Positions 35,808 through 46,039 of a stretch of DNA of 64,000 nucleotides are shown here, one piece after another (the stretch's first letter is position 1; every line of letters begins with the position of its first letter). The position numbers and the translations under genes are program-made. The stretch comes from Parahaliea mediterranea (GTDB lineage Bacteria; Pseudomonadota; Gammaproteobacteria; Pseudomonadales; Halieaceae), in contig NZ_JAFKCZ010000011.1 of assembly GCF_017255185.1 (NCBI RefSeq), forward strand, positions 99,922 through 163,921, given 5' to 3'. The notes below the pieces were generated by a model. It did no database searches and was not told the origin of the DNA. It saw only the letters and a program-made list of their open reading frames with translations.

Positions 35808-37828
35808 AACCCGGCCGCGGGCTGACCCTGCTGCTGGCCTGCGCGCTGGCCGCGGGTTGCCGCGTCGGCATCGACGGCCCCGCGGCGAAAACCGGGGGCC
35901 AGCCGGTGGCGCAGTGGACCGCCTACGGCGGCGAGGGTGCGCGGCAGCACTCACCCCTGGCCGACATCACTCCCGCCAATGTCGACCGGCTGGAAGTCGC
36001 CTGGGTACACCGCTCCGGCGACATCGCCGACGGCAGTGGCGAGTGGGCTTTCACTTCCCTCCAGGTCACCCCGCTGATGGCCGGGGGCAAGCTCTACTAT
36101 TGCACGCCCTTCGGCCGGGTCTTTGCCCTGGACGCGGAAAGCGGGGCCGAGCTGTGGCAATTCGACCCCGGCGTCGAGAACAAACGCAGCGGCATGTACC
36201 CCGCGGTGTGCCGCGGCGTGGCCTACTGGGAAAGCCCCGAAGCCGGGACGGCCTGCGCGAAGCGCATCCTCTACGGCACCCGCGACGCCGAGCTGATCGC
36301 CCTGGACGCGGACAGCGGGCGGCCCTGCGAGGATTTTGGTGCGGCCGGCCCAGGTGCGGCCGGCTCAGGTGCGGCCGGCCCAGGTGCGACCGGCCCGGGC
36401 GCGACCGGAAGAGTATCGCTGAAAGCCCAGATCGCCGGCGCCAGACCCGGGGAGTACTACCCCACCTCGCCCCCCTACATCCAGGGCAATATCGCGGTGG
36501 TGGGCGCCTCGATACCGGACAACGAGCGCCGGGACGTGCCCAGCGGCGTGGTGCGCGCCTACGATGTGCGCAGCGGCGAACTGGTCTGGGACTGGGAGCC
36601 GGTGAGCGAGGACTATCGCCAACGCCACCGGAGCGAACGCGGCGACCAGCGCTACCACCTGGGCACGCCCAACGTGTGGGCGCCGATTGCCGGCGACCCG
36701 GAACGCGGCCTGGTCTTCGTACCCACGGGCAATCCCTCGCCGGACATCTACGGCGGCGACCGCGACGGCATCGACCACTTCGGTTCGTCGATCGTCGCGC
36801 TCGACGCCGCCACCGGCGAGCTGCGCTGGCATTTCCAGACCGTGCACCACGATGTCTGGGACTACGACGTGGCGTCCCAGCCGACCCTGTTCCAGCTCCC
36901 CGGCGTGGGCGCGGGCCGGCCGGGCGTGGCCCAGGCCACCAAAATGGGCCACATATTCCTGCTGGACCGGGAATCCGGCGCGCCCCTGTACCCGGTTGAG
37001 GAGCGCCCGGTGCCACAACGCGGCGTACCTGGCGAACAGCTCTCCCCCACCCAGCCCTTCCCGACCCACCCCCGCCCCCTTCACCTGCCGGGGCGGCTGT
37101 CGGCCGCCGACATGGACGGCTTCCTGTGGTTCGACCGGCGGGCCTGCGTGGAGGCATTGGCAAAGTATCGCAACGAGGGCATGTTTACCCCACCCAGCCT
37201 GCAAGGCAGCGTGCTCTACCCCACCACCACCGGCGGCATCAACTGGGGCGGCATCAGCATCGACCCCGACCTGGGCATCCTGCTGGTCAACCAGATGCAC
37301 CTGGCATCGGTGGTGCAACTGATTCCCCGCGCGGAGTACGACGCGGGCAACTTCGGCCCGGGCTACCCGCTGGAATACTACCCGATGGCGGGCTCCCCCT
37401 ACGGCGTCAAGCGCTTCCCGCTGCTCTCGCCCCTCGGCACGCCCTGCAATCCGCGCCCCTGGGGCAGCCTGGCGGCGGTCGACCTGCGCAGCGGCGAGGT
37501 CCTCTGGCGCCGCCCCCTGGGCACCACTCGCGGGCAAGCGCCGTGGCCCTTTTGGTTTGCGGCGGGCAGCCCCAATACCGGCGGCCCCCTGACCACCGCC
37601 GGCGGCGTCACTTTTATCGGCGCCACCACCGACGGCTACTTTCACGCCTTCGACAGCCGCAGCGGCAAACTGTTGTGGCGCCACCACCTTCCGTTCACCG
37701 CCAACGCCACACCCCTGAGCTATCGCGCCCGCGAGGGCGGCAGGCAATTCGTGGTGGTCGCCGCCGGCGGTCACGGCTGGTCGGAACCGGGCGACGCCAT
37801 CGTCGCCTTTACCCTGCCTGGGGAATAG
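35804..37828 (+). CDS. PQQ-dependent dehydrogenase, lipoprotein
   Basis: 674 residues from GTG at 35804. The N-terminus is a lipoprotein signal with LAAGC, so the enzyme is exported and lipid-anchored. The rest is an eight-bladed quinoprotein propeller: WTAYGGEGARQHSPLADI, VFALDAESGAELW, GEYYPTSPPYIQGNIAVVGA, WHFQTVHHDVWDYDVASQPTLF and PNTGGPLTTAGGVTFIGATTDGYFHAFDSRSGKLLW. These match glucose-dehydrogenase-like PQQ enzymes. A low-complexity Gly-Ala-Pro-Thr insert (about residues 180-202) is encoded by a 15-bp minisatellite. No PQQ biosynthesis gene lies in the window. The open frame from 34949 is a shadow over the SDR. Confidence 0.9.
   Translation: MKPGRGLTLLLACALAAGCRVGIDGPAAKTGGQPVAQWTAYGGEGARQHSPLADITPANVDRLEVAWVHRSGDIADGSGEWAFTSLQVTPLMAGGKLYYCTPFGRVFALDAESGAELWQFDPGVENKRSGMYPAVCRGVAYWESPEAGTACAKRILYGTRDAELIALDADSGRPCEDFGAAGPGAAGSGAAGPGATGPGATGRVSLKAQIAGARPGEYYPTSPPYIQGNIAVVGASIPDNERRDVPSGVVRAYDVRSGELVWDWEPVSEDYRQRHRSERGDQRYHLGTPNVWAPIAGDPERGLVFVPTGNPSPDIYGGDRDGIDHFGSSIVALDAATGELRWHFQTVHHDVWDYDVASQPTLFQLPGVGAGRPGVAQATKMGHIFLLDRESGAPLYPVEERPVPQRGVPGEQLSPTQPFPTHPRPLHLPGRLSAADMDGFLWFDRRACVEALAKYRNEGMFTPPSLQGSVLYPTTTGGINWGGISIDPDLGILLVNQMHLASVVQLIPRAEYDAGNFGPGYPLEYYPMAGSPYGVKRFPLLSPLGTPCNPRPWGSLAAVDLRSGEVLWRRPLGTTRGQAPWPFWFAAGSPNTGGPLTTAGGVTFIGATTDGYFHAFDSRSGKLLWRHHLPFTANATPLSYRAREGGRQFVVVAAGGHGWSEPGDAIVAFTLPGE
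36341..36408 (+). repeat. 15-bp minisatellite inside the PQQ dehydrogenase gene
   Basis: Four and a half tandem 15-bp units starting GCGGCCGGCCCAGGT, with one or a few changes per unit. Encodes GAAGP/GAAGS/GATGP pentapeptides and stays in frame, most likely as a surface loop between propeller blades. Confidence 0.85.
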
Positions 37829-37836
37829 TCGCGCGG

Positions 37837-37864
37837 TTGTTCGCCCCCCATATCACGCTATACT
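37837..37864 (+). promoter_or_regulatory. putative sigma-70 promoter for the DUF1631 gene
   Basis: TTGTTC (37837-37842) and TATACT (37859-37864) are separated by 16 bp, about 70 bp before the start at 37936. The -10 is good and the -35 is weak. Confidence 0.45.
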
Positions 37865-37935
37865 GCGCCCAGGGCTGGCCCCCCGTGTCGCGCGCGGCGC
37901 CAGGGGCCCCCGCTGGCCAGATAATCAGGTAACGC

Positions 37936-40900
37936 ATGTCCGAAGCTACCCCCATAAAGACCGCCCACAACGCCGTGCTAGAACTGCCCAACGCCATCAG
38001 GCTCTCCGGCCGCGTACAGCCGGAGGGGCCGGGCAAACTGGTGCTGCGCGGGGTGCGCCTGGCGGGCGGCCAGGGCAATTCCAAACTGAGCCTGCAGCTC
38101 GGCACCGGCGCGCAACTGCGGTTTGAGAACCTGAGCGACGACGGCGGCCCGATCAGCGATATCGCGGTGACGATCGCCGGCATCGAGGGCAACGACCTTC
38201 GGCTCGCGCTGGCGGATGGCGACGCTGGGGACATCGCCGTCCGCTGCCAGCGCGCGCTGAATGCGGCGCCGCAATCCGCCACCGCCGCGCCACGCCCGTC
38301 ACGGGTACCCGCGCAGAATCGCGCCCTGCTGCGGGAATTCGAGCGCCGCTGCATGCGGGAGCTGACCAGCCGTTTCGAGTATTTCCTCGAACACCTGGCC
38401 AACGAGCTGTTCGAACTGTCGGTCAGGAACAGTCGCCAGGGCTCGTCGCCCGGCGACCTCTACGACACCGTTAAATCGCTCAAGCTGCACCACGGCAAAA
38501 TCGCCAGCGCCTTTCTCGACCTGATCGCCCAGCGCTTTCGCGACCTGACCCCGGCGCGTCAACCGGCCTACCAGTGGGAAAAACAGGACGTCGCCCCGGA
38601 GTCGCTGGACCTGGTGGATCTGGACGAATTCGAGGATTTCCTGGCGGTTGACCGCATGATCAACCTGGGCAAGAACCAGCACGAGGAAGTACTCGAATAC
38701 CTCACGGTGCGGCTGGCAACGGCGATCGACGCCGACCCGCTGAAATTGCGCCTGCCCATTCATGTCACCGAGCTGTGCAACTCGCTGCAGGAATCGCTGC
38801 AGGGCCGCGGCATCAGTCACAATGCCCTGCCGCGAATCTTCGACTACTTCGTGCGCCACTTCCTGATGGAGCTGGATGCCTTCTACCAGCCGCTCAACCA
38901 GGTGCTGGTGGACGCCGGGCTCTACCCGGGACTGGAGGAGGAAATCCGCGTCAAGGGGTCCCTGCTGGAGCGGCGGGCCGCCTCGCAAACGCCCTGGCGG
39001 CCGTCCCGGCCACGCCAGGAATCCCCGCAGCCCGGCACCCCGGAAAACAGCCCGGCGCGGGGCGCATCGCAGCACGACGCCATGCAGGAGGTGGTGGACA
39101 ATGTGGTCGATCGCATCAGCGCCTCGCTTAGCCCGGAGGTGCTGTACCAGTCGGTGATCGACGCCCTCAATTTCAAGCGCGAATCCGAGGGCGCGCCCGT
39201 CGCCGATGGCAGGACCGGCCCCCTGGCCGAAGCGGCGAATGTGGTCGACGCCCTGGCCGGCCTGCAGCGCGATGTCGACCTGCGCCACGAAATTGGCGAG
39301 GCCGGCTCGCTGCGGGAATACCTGTCCGCCAACGCCGAACGCATCAGTGGCTTGCAGGGAACCGCCGGACTCAGCCCCGACAGCATGAACCAGCTCGACC
39401 TGGTGGACAACCTGTTCTCCACCATCAAGTCGCAACTTGATGTCAGCCAGCAGATGCGCCCGGCGCTGGGCGAACTGCAGGTTCCGCTGGCCAAGCTGGC
39501 CCTGCTGGAGCCGCGCTTTTTCCTCGATGAGTCACACGCCGCGCGCGGCGTGGTCGACAAGCTGTCGCAGCTGGCCGCTTCCGGCAATTTCCCCAACCGC
39601 ATGCTGGAGCAGCGCGTGGGGGAAATCATCGACAACATTGTCGAGAGCTACGACCGCGACAGCGGCGTTTTCGACAGCGCCCTGGAACAGATCGACAAGC
39701 TGGTGACACAACAGGCCAGCGCCCACGCCCGCAACGTGGAGCGGGTGGTCAAGACCCAGGAAGGCCAAGAGCGCCTGCGCCAGTCCAAGCAGCAGGTGGA
39801 CGCCGCGATCCGCAAGCGCCTTGACTCGCCGCGGGTGCCCAGGGTTCTGCTTGAGCTGATCGACAAGGGCTGGCGCGACCTCCTGGTGCTCACCCACGTC
39901 AAGGAGGGGCCGGACAGCAGCAGTTGGCACGAACACCTGCGCACCCTCGACCTGCTGGTGGAATGGCTGGCCGAGCAGCGCGGCGAGTCCGCCGAGGACC
40001 TGACCATGCAGCGTGGGCTCGAGTCCGGGCCCTTTATCGAGATGCTGGAACAGCTGATCTCTTCGGAGCTGCCCACCAACACGGAGATGGCCGCGGTATT
40101 CGAGGAGTTGCGCGATGTGCTGGCGGGCGAGAAGCCCGTCGACACTGTCGAGCTCGACGATGGCGCCTACGCCGAGCAAGAGGGCTCGCGGCAATTCCGC
40201 CAGCGCCTGGGCAAGACCCAGCGACTACGGCGCTGGGTGGATCGGGTGGAACAACTAGAGTCCGGCACCTGGCTGACCTACCGCAACCGGCAGGGCGAGC
40301 GGCGCCGCATGCAACTGGCCTGGGTCAGCCCCGAGCGCGACCGCTATATCTTCGTCAACGACCGCGGCCAGAAAACCGCCGACATGAACTCGGTACAGCT
40401 GGCTCGGCAATTAAGCCGGGGGGCAAAACCCCCCTCCCCCGCGGAGAAGCTGTCGCTGGTCGACCAGAGCATGTACGGCACGCTGGAAGACGTGCAAAAG
40501 TCTCTCAGTTTTTCCCGCAACCACGACCAGCTCACCAAGCTGATCAACCGCGGCACCTTTATCGAGCAGGTAGGCCGGGCCCTGCGGCATGCCAACAGAA
40601 AGGCATCCCAACACGCCGTGCTGCATTTGAATATCGACAAGTTCAACCTGGTCAACGATGTCTACGACCACGTCACCGGCGACCAGGTACTGACCGAGTT
40701 CGCCAAACTGCTGTCCCAACTGCACGGCAGCAAGATTTCCTCCGCCCGGCTGGGAGAGGATGACTTCGGCATCCTGCTGGTGGACCAGCCACTGGAACGC
40801 GCGCTTGAAACCGCGGAAAAAATTCGTGCCGACATCGAGAACAGCAGCGCGGATATAGACGGCGAAATGGTGAGCTTCACGGTATCCATCGGCGTGGCGC

Positions 40901-41823
40901 CGATCATGGAATACAGCCCCGACGTCGACACCGTGATCGAGAATGCGGCAAAGGCCATGCACCTGGCCAAGGAAAATGGCCGCAACCGCGTGGAGCAATT
41001 CGAGGAATCCAGCGCCGCCGTCCAGCGTCACCGCGCCGAGTACACGCGTTCGCGCCAGGACCTGGAGAAAGCCCTGGCCACCGAGCGCTTCGTGCTGCGC
41101 GCCCAGCCCATTGTGCAGACCGCGGTGAATGGCTCTCAACCAACCAGCCGTCACTTCGAATTACTGCTCGGAATGCGTGAAAAAGACGGCTCCACCGGGT
41201 CGCCGGAAAAGTTCATTGCCGCCGCCGAACGCCACGGCTTCATGGTCTCCGTCGACCGCTGGGTGATCAAGGAGGCCTTCCGCTGGATCAGCCGGCTCAT
41301 GGACGCGCAGAAGGTGGTGCCCAGCCTGTCGATCAACCTGTCCGGCACCAGCATTACCGACGACGGCTTCATGGATTACCTGTTCGAGCAGATTTCCGAG
41401 TTCGGCGTCGGCACCAACCGACTCTGTTTCGAGATCACCGAAACCGGGACCATCACCAACCTGGTCAAGGCGGCGGACTTCGTGCGCGCGTTCCGCAATA
41501 TCGGCTGCAAGTTTTCCCTGGACGACTTCGGCACCGGACTGGCCAGTCACAACTACCTGCGGGAGCTGCCGGTGGACTACGTCAAGATTGACGGCACGTT
41601 CATCACCGGCATCGACGACAACCGCAACGATTTCACCATGGCCCGCTCCATCAACGACCTGGCGCATTTCCTCGGCCAGGAAACCATCGCCGAGTCAGTG
41701 GAGAACGACCGCATTATCGCCCGCCTGGAAGAGATCGGCGTGGATTACCTCCAGGGCTGGGGCATCGGTCACCCCCGGCCACTGGAGGAGATCACCCGGG
41801 AACTCTCGAGCATCGACAAGTAA
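37936..41823 (+). CDS. DUF1631-family protein with GGDEF and EAL domains
   Basis: 1295 residues. An N-terminal PilZ-like or beta segment of about 100 residues is followed by a long helical DUF1631-type region to about residue 840. Then comes a GGDEF domain (HDQLTKLINRGTF near 857) whose active-site motif is degenerate: R938-L-G-E-D-D-F944 instead of RxGGDEF. The C-terminal EAL domain keeps Glu1075 (FELLLGM), INLSG, FEITETG, SLDDFGTG, VDYVKIDG, AESVEN and LQGWGIGHP, so the phosphodiesterase residues are largely present. The protein probably binds or hydrolyses cyclic-di-GMP rather than making it. Large coiled-coil stretches suggest a scaffold. Confidence 0.85.
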   Translation: MSEATPIKTAHNAVLELPNAIRLSGRVQPEGPGKLVLRGVRLAGGQGNSKLSLQLGTGAQLRFENLSDDGGPISDIAVTIAGIEGNDLRLALADGDAGDIAVRCQRALNAAPQSATAAPRPSRVPAQNRALLREFERRCMRELTSRFEYFLEHLANELFELSVRNSRQGSSPGDLYDTVKSLKLHHGKIASAFLDLIAQRFRDLTPARQPAYQWEKQDVAPESLDLVDLDEFEDFLAVDRMINLGKNQHEEVLEYLTVRLATAIDADPLKLRLPIHVTELCNSLQESLQGRGISHNALPRIFDYFVRHFLMELDAFYQPLNQVLVDAGLYPGLEEEIRVKGSLLERRAASQTPWRPSRPRQESPQPGTPENSPARGASQHDAMQEVVDNVVDRISASLSPEVLYQSVIDALNFKRESEGAPVADGRTGPLAEAANVVDALAGLQRDVDLRHEIGEAGSLREYLSANAERISGLQGTAGLSPDSMNQLDLVDNLFSTIKSQLDVSQQMRPALGELQVPLAKLALLEPRFFLDESHAARGVVDKLSQLAASGNFPNRMLEQRVGEIIDNIVESYDRDSGVFDSALEQIDKLVTQQASAHARNVERVVKTQEGQERLRQSKQQVDAAIRKRLDSPRVPRVLLELIDKGWRDLLVLTHVKEGPDSSSWHEHLRTLDLLVEWLAEQRGESAEDLTMQRGLESGPFIEMLEQLISSELPTNTEMAAVFEELRDVLAGEKPVDTVELDDGAYAEQEGSRQFRQRLGKTQRLRRWVDRVEQLESGTWLTYRNRQGERRRMQLAWVSPERDRYIFVNDRGQKTADMNSVQLARQLSRGAKPPSPAEKLSLVDQSMYGTLEDVQKSLSFSRNHDQLTKLINRGTFIEQVGRALRHANRKASQHAVLHLNIDKFNLVNDVYDHVTGDQVLTEFAKLLSQLHGSKISSARLGEDDFGILLVDQPLERALETAEKIRADIENSSADIDGEMVSFTVSIGVAPIMEYSPDVDTVIENAAKAMHLAKENGRNRVEQFEESSAAVQRHRAEYTRSRQDLEKALATERFVLRAQPIVQTAVNGSQPTSRHFELLLGMREKDGSTGSPEKFIAAAERHGFMVSVDRWVIKEAFRWISRLMDAQKVVPSLSINLSGTSITDDGFMDYLFEQISEFGVGTNRLCFEITETGTITNLVKAADFVRAFRNIGCKFSLDDFGTGLASHNYLRELPVDYVKIDGTFITGIDDNRNDFTMARSINDLAHFLGQETIAESVENDRIIARLEEIGVDYLQGWGIGHPRPLEEITRELSSIDK

Positions 41824-41845
41824 GCCCCGGGGCCGGAGCCAGCAG

Positions 41846-43006
41846 ATGCCGCAGCTGAACGACACCGACTACGACCGCCTGTTGGGCCTGATTTACGAGG
41901 GCCCCCTCGAGCCGCGACCCTGGCAGAGCGCCCTGCCGCGCCTGCGCGAGCTGTTCGACGCCCAGGTGGCCTCGCTGGTGCTGCGCCCGCCGGCCAAGGA
42001 CGACCGCGGCGTCATCCTCAACAGCCTGCGCGACGAGGGCGATGGCGCCACCGGACTGGCGGACCCCAACGACTGGGAGGTCACGGCCTACCGCGAGCAA
42101 TTTTTCGCCCTGGACCCCTTTATCAACCTGCCGCTGGGCAAGGTGGTGACGCTACAGGACATCCTCGACGACCGGGAACTCGAGGCCTCCGACTACTACC
42201 GGCACTACCTGCAGCCAGTGAACGTGTTTCGCATCCTGGGCGTGGACACCGCCGAACCCGGGGGCATGGTGGCCCGCCTGCGCTTTTCCCGCGGCCGGCA
42301 GGACGCCAGCTTCGGCCCGGGCGACCGCGCCCTGCTGCAGCGCCTCGCCCCCCACCTGCAGCGGGCCACGCAGATCTACGCTCGACTGAGCCGCACCACC
42401 TCCGAGCGGGACCTCTACGCCGGCGCCGTGGACCAGCTGACGGTGGCGACCATCATTCTCGATGAACAGGGTCGGGTGCTGAACACCAACGCCCTGGCCA
42501 AGGCCCTGCTCGAGGAGCGCAGCGGCCTCGGCCTGCGGGACCAGCACCTGCACATGGGCGGACGCGACCAGAACCGCGAGTTGCAGGACGCCCTGTCCAC
42601 GATTATCCGCGCCCAGCAGCGCGGCGAGGCGACCGTGGTGAGGGCGCTGCGCATCCCGCGCCAGGGCGACCGCTCCGACCTGGGCCTGGTTATCCGGCCG
42701 ATCCCCGCGGCGGAATGGGGCGAGGGCCAGGCCACCCCCTGTGCCGCCGTCTTTATCTCCGACCCCGACCTCCGGGAAACCGCCTCCCAGCAAACCCTCG
42801 GCGACCTGTTTGGCCTCACCCCGGCCGAGGCCAACCTGGCCATCCTGCTGTCGCGCGGGCTCAGCCTTTCGGAAGTGTCCGAGGCCCAGAATATTTCCCA
42901 GCACACCGCCCGCGCCCAGCTCAAGTCGATTTTCGCCAAGACCGGCGTTTCGCGGCAGGCGGAGCTGGTGCGCCTGGTCCTGAAGAGCGTCGCCTCCCTC
43001 GGTTGA
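41846..43006 (+). CDS. LuxR-family transcriptional regulator
   Basis: 386 residues from the ATG at 41846, with GGAG about 12 nt upstream. A PAS/GAF-like sensory region occupies most of the protein (TVATIILDEQGRVLNTNALAKALLEE is a PAS-like segment near residue 200). The C-terminal ~65 residues form a LuxR-type HTH: LFGLTPAEANLAILLSRGLSLSEVSEAQNISQHTARAQLKSIFAKTG. No receiver domain or AHL-binding consensus is evident. It lies 22 bp after the c-di-GMP protein gene, so the two may be co-transcribed. Confidence 0.88.
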   Translation: MPQLNDTDYDRLLGLIYEGPLEPRPWQSALPRLRELFDAQVASLVLRPPAKDDRGVILNSLRDEGDGATGLADPNDWEVTAYREQFFALDPFINLPLGKVVTLQDILDDRELEASDYYRHYLQPVNVFRILGVDTAEPGGMVARLRFSRGRQDASFGPGDRALLQRLAPHLQRATQIYARLSRTTSERDLYAGAVDQLTVATIILDEQGRVLNTNALAKALLEERSGLGLRDQHLHMGGRDQNRELQDALSTIIRAQQRGEATVVRALRIPRQGDRSDLGLVIRPIPAAEWGEGQATPCAAVFISDPDLRETASQQTLGDLFGLTPAEANLAILLSRGLSLSEVSEAQNISQHTARAQLKSIFAKTGVSRQAELVRLVLKSVASLG

Positions 43007-43040
43007 ACCGCCGCGGTTTTCACCGCTGTATAGCCAAGCT

Positions 43041-43082
43041 TTGACACAGATCAGCATCGGCGCGCGCCAAAACGGGTAGCAT
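43041..43082 (+). promoter_or_regulatory. FNR/ANR-type promoter of the yip1-cco operon
   Basis: TTGAC-ACAG-ATCAG at 43041-43054 fits the FNR/ANR consensus TTGAT-N4-ATCAA in eight of ten positions. A TAGCAT -10 element at 43077-43082 predicts a start near 43089, putting the box centre at -41.5, the usual class II activator position. This matches oxygen-limited induction of a cbb3 oxidase. Confidence 0.65.
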
Positions 43083-43112
43083 GGCCTCCCTCGCTGGACA
43101 CACTGCTTGTAA

Positions 43113-43140
43113 TTGAATGGTTAACAAATTCAGCTACAAT
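43113..43140 (+). promoter_or_regulatory. second putative promoter upstream of the yip1-cco operon
   Basis: TTGAAT (43113-43118), 16 bp, TACAAT (43135-43140). It could give basal expression in addition to the FNR-type promoter. The remaining leader to 43305 has no gene that I can see. Confidence 0.45.
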
Positions 43141-43305
43141 TGCCACACAGGTTGCGGGGCCTTTGCGCCCGCATCCCGCCGCCAGCGGTGGCCGGCCGGG
43201 GAAGCAGTCCGGGAGTACTGCATCCACGTCACAAAAACCGCCGTTTGTAACGGGTGGCGCAGCATTAGCGGCCCCTGACCATTGCCCTTGGGAGACAGCA
43301 ATAAT

Positions 43306-43908
43306 ATGATCCAGCACACCTTCGGCCTGCTTGTGAAGCCCAGTGACCAGTGGCGCAAGATTGCGGCACTGCCTACCCCGTCCTTCAATACCCTGGTACT
43401 CTATCCCTGTATAATGGCCATTCTGCCCGCAGTGGCCTGGTACTTCGGCACCAGCCGGGTGGGCTGGACCGTGGGGGACGACGGACAGGCGATCAAGCTG
43501 ACCGTGGAGAGCGCCCGCCAGATCAGCATCCTGTTCTACCTGGGCATGATCGCCTGCGTCGCGGTAATCGGCTATTTCATTCACTGGATGGCCCACACCT
43601 ACGGCGCGGAGTCGAGCATCACCCGGGGCATCGTGGTGGCGGGCCTGACCGCGACCCCGCTGTTCATCGCCGGCCTGGTGGGCGTCTATCCCCTGCTGTG
43701 GCTCGACCTGCTGATCGGGGTCGCCGCGGTGAGCTGGTCGGTGTACCTGTTGTACCTGGGCATTCCGATCATTATGAACATTCCCGAGGAAAGAGGATTC
43801 CTGTTTTCCAGCGCGGTCATCGCGATCGCGCTGGTGATCCTGATCTGCCTGATGGTGGGGTCGGTTTTCCTCTGGGACCTCGGCGCGGCGCCGGCGTTCA
43901 CCGACTAG
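43306..43908 (+). CDS. Yip1-family membrane protein
   Basis: 200 residues from the ATG at 43306, preceded by GGGAGAC. The start [17 protein letters not shown] is typical of bacterial YIP1-domain proteins. Five or so membrane helices follow, including [19 protein letters not shown] and [19 protein letters not shown]. Function unknown. It stands between the FNR-type promoter and ccoN (46 bp to ccoN), so it is expressed with the oxidase and may help membrane assembly (inference). Confidence 0.78.
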   Translation: MIQHTFGLLVKPSDQWRKIAALPTPSFNTLVLYPCIMAILPAVAWYFGTSRVGWTVGDDGQAIKLTVESARQISILFYLGMIACVAVIGYFIHWMAHTYGAESSITRGIVVAGLTATPLFIAGLVGVYPLLWLDLLIGVAAVSWSVYLLYLGIPIIMNIPEERGFLFSSAVIAIALVILICLMVGSVFLWDLGAAPAFTD

Positions 43909-43954
43909 GGCGCGGCCGGGACACCAACGACTTTTATATTCTGCACGACTCTGG

Positions 43955-45406
43955 ATGCATACGATGAGCGAACTAAACTCGGCACTGGACCATCCCACCT
44001 ACAACTACAAGGTGGTAAGGCAGTTTGCGATTATGACCGTGGCCTGGGGCATCGTCGGCATGCTGGTGGGCGTGCTGATCGCCGCCCAGTTGGTGTGGCC
44101 GGCGCTGAACTTTGACCTGCCCTGGACCAGCTTCGGCCGGCTGCGGCCACTGCACACCAACGCCGTGATCTTCGCCTTCGGCGGCAGCGCGCTGTTTGCC
44201 ACCTCCTATTACGTGGTGCAGCGCACCTGCCAGGCACGGCTGATATCCGACAAGCTGGCGGCCTTCACCTTCTGGGGCTGGCAGGCGGTGATAGTGCTGG
44301 CCGCGATCACCCTGCCGCTGGGTATCACCACCTCCAAGGAATACGCCGAGCTCGAGTGGCCGATCGACGTGTTGATCGCCGTGGTCTGGGTGAGCTACGC
44401 GGTGGTGTTCTTCGGCACCATCGCCAAACGCGCCGTCAGCCACATCTATGTGGCCAACTGGTTCTACGGCGGCTTCATTATCACCGTGGCGGTGCTGCAT
44501 ATCCTCAACAGCCTGGCGATGCCGGTGGATCTCACCAAGTCCTACCCGGTCTACGCCGGCACCGTCGACGCCATGGTGCAGTGGTGGTACGGGCACAACG
44601 CGGTGGGCTTCTTCCTCACCGCCGGCTTCCTGGGCATGATGTACTACTTCGTGCCCAAGCAGGCCGAGCGGCCGGTCTACTCCTACCGCCTGAGTATCGT
44701 GCACTTCTGGGCGCTGATCGCGGTCTACATCTGGGCCGGCCCCCACCACCTGCACTACACCGCCCTGCCCGACTGGGCACAGAGCCTGGGCATGGTGATG
44801 TCGATCATCCTGCTCGCGCCCTCCTGGGGCGGCATGATCAACGGCATGATGACACTGTCCGGCGCCTGGCATAAACTGCGCACCGACCCCATCCTGCGCT
44901 TCCTGGTGGTCAGCCTGTCTTTCTACGGCATGTCCACCTTCGAGGGGCCGATGATGTCGATCAAGACAGTGAACGCCCTGTCGCACTACACCGACTGGAC
45001 CATCGGCCACGTACACTCCGGCGCCCTGGGCTGGGTGGCGATGATCTCGATCGGCAGTGTCTACCACCTGATCCCGATCCTGTTTGGCAAGGAGCGCATG
45101 TACAGCGTGGACCTGATCAACGTCCACTTCTGGATGTCCACCATCGGCACCGTGCTGTACATCGCCTCCATGTGGGTCAACGGCATCCTGCAGGGCCTGA
45201 TGTGGCGCGCCTACAACCAGGACGGCACCCTGACCTACACCTTCGCCGAATCGGTGGAGGCCAGCCACGCGGGCTACCTGGTGCGCCTGATCGGCGGCGC
45301 CATTTTCTTCGGAGGCATGCTAATCATGGCCTACAACGTCTACATGACCGCGCGCCGGGAAAATCCGGCGGATGACGCGGTTCCCGTTACTAGCGGCGCG
45401 GCCTGA
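43955..45406 (+). CDS. ccoN: cbb3-type cytochrome c oxidase subunit I
   Basis: 483 residues with 12 membrane helices expected. Heme and CuB ligands are visible: [60 protein letters not shown] and [15 protein letters not shown]. It is the catalytic subunit that reduces oxygen to water at a heme b3/CuB centre and pumps protons. The start could be ATG 43955 or 43964. First structural gene of the ccoNOQP set. Confidence 0.97.
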   Translation: MHTMSELNSALDHPTYNYKVVRQFAIMTVAWGIVGMLVGVLIAAQLVWPALNFDLPWTSFGRLRPLHTNAVIFAFGGSALFATSYYVVQRTCQARLISDKLAAFTFWGWQAVIVLAAITLPLGITTSKEYAELEWPIDVLIAVVWVSYAVVFFGTIAKRAVSHIYVANWFYGGFIITVAVLHILNSLAMPVDLTKSYPVYAGTVDAMVQWWYGHNAVGFFLTAGFLGMMYYFVPKQAERPVYSYRLSIVHFWALIAVYIWAGPHHLHYTALPDWAQSLGMVMSIILLAPSWGGMINGMMTLSGAWHKLRTDPILRFLVVSLSFYGMSTFEGPMMSIKTVNALSHYTDWTIGHVHSGALGWVAMISIGSVYHLIPILFGKERMYSVDLINVHFWMSTIGTVLYIASMWVNGILQGLMWRAYNQDGTLTYTFAESVEASHAGYLVRLIGGAIFFGGMLIMAYNVYMTARRENPADDAVPVTSGAA

Positions 45407-45419
45407 GGAGCGAACACAG

Positions 45420-46037
45420 ATGGCCCTGAGCAAACACGACAAAATCGAACGCAACGTCAGCCTGATGATTGTACTGACCATCGTCGCCATCAGCTTCGGT
45501 ACGCTGGTGGAGCTGGTGCCACTCATTTTCGGCAAACAGGTCAAGGAGCCGGTCGAGGGACTCAAGCCCCTCCCGGCGCTGGCGCTGGAAGGTCGCGACA
45601 TCTATATCCGCGAGGGCTGCAACAACTGCCACTCACAGATGATTCGCCCTCTGCGGGCCGAGACCGAGCGCTACGGACACTATTCGGTGGCCGGGGAATT
45701 CGTCTACGACCACCCCTTCCTGTGGGGTTCCAAGCGCACCGGGCCGGACCTGGCCCGGGTGGGCGGCCGCTATAGCGACGACTGGCACCGAGCCCACCTG
45801 TTCAATCCCCGCGACGTGGTGCCGGAATCGAACATGCCGGCCTACCCCTGGCTGTTCGAAAACACGCTCGACGGCGAGAAGACCGGCGACAAGATGACCT
45901 CCCTGCGCGCGGTCGGCGTGCCCTACACCGACGACGATATCGCTGGCGCCGCCGACGCGGTGGCGGGCAAGGCCGAGGTGGACGCCCTTGTGGCCTACCT
46001 ACAGCAGCTGGGCACACTCCTGCAAATGAGGCGCTGA
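45420..46037 (+). CDS. ccoO: cbb3-type cytochrome c oxidase subunit II (mono-heme)
   Basis: 205 residues from the ATG at 45420. One N-terminal membrane helix ([20 protein letters not shown]), then the heme c site CNNCH at 67-71 and the likely Met ligand in [11 protein letters not shown]. It carries electrons to CcoN. It starts 13 bp after the ccoN stop. Confidence 0.96.
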   Translation: MALSKHDKIERNVSLMIVLTIVAISFGTLVELVPLIFGKQVKEPVEGLKPLPALALEGRDIYIREGCNNCHSQMIRPLRAETERYGHYSVAGEFVYDHPFLWGSKRTGPDLARVGGRYSDDWHRAHLFNPRDVVPESNMPAYPWLFENTLDGEKTGDKMTSLRAVGVPYTDDDIAGAADAVAGKAEVDALVAYLQQLGTLLQMRR

Positions 46038-46039
46038 GC

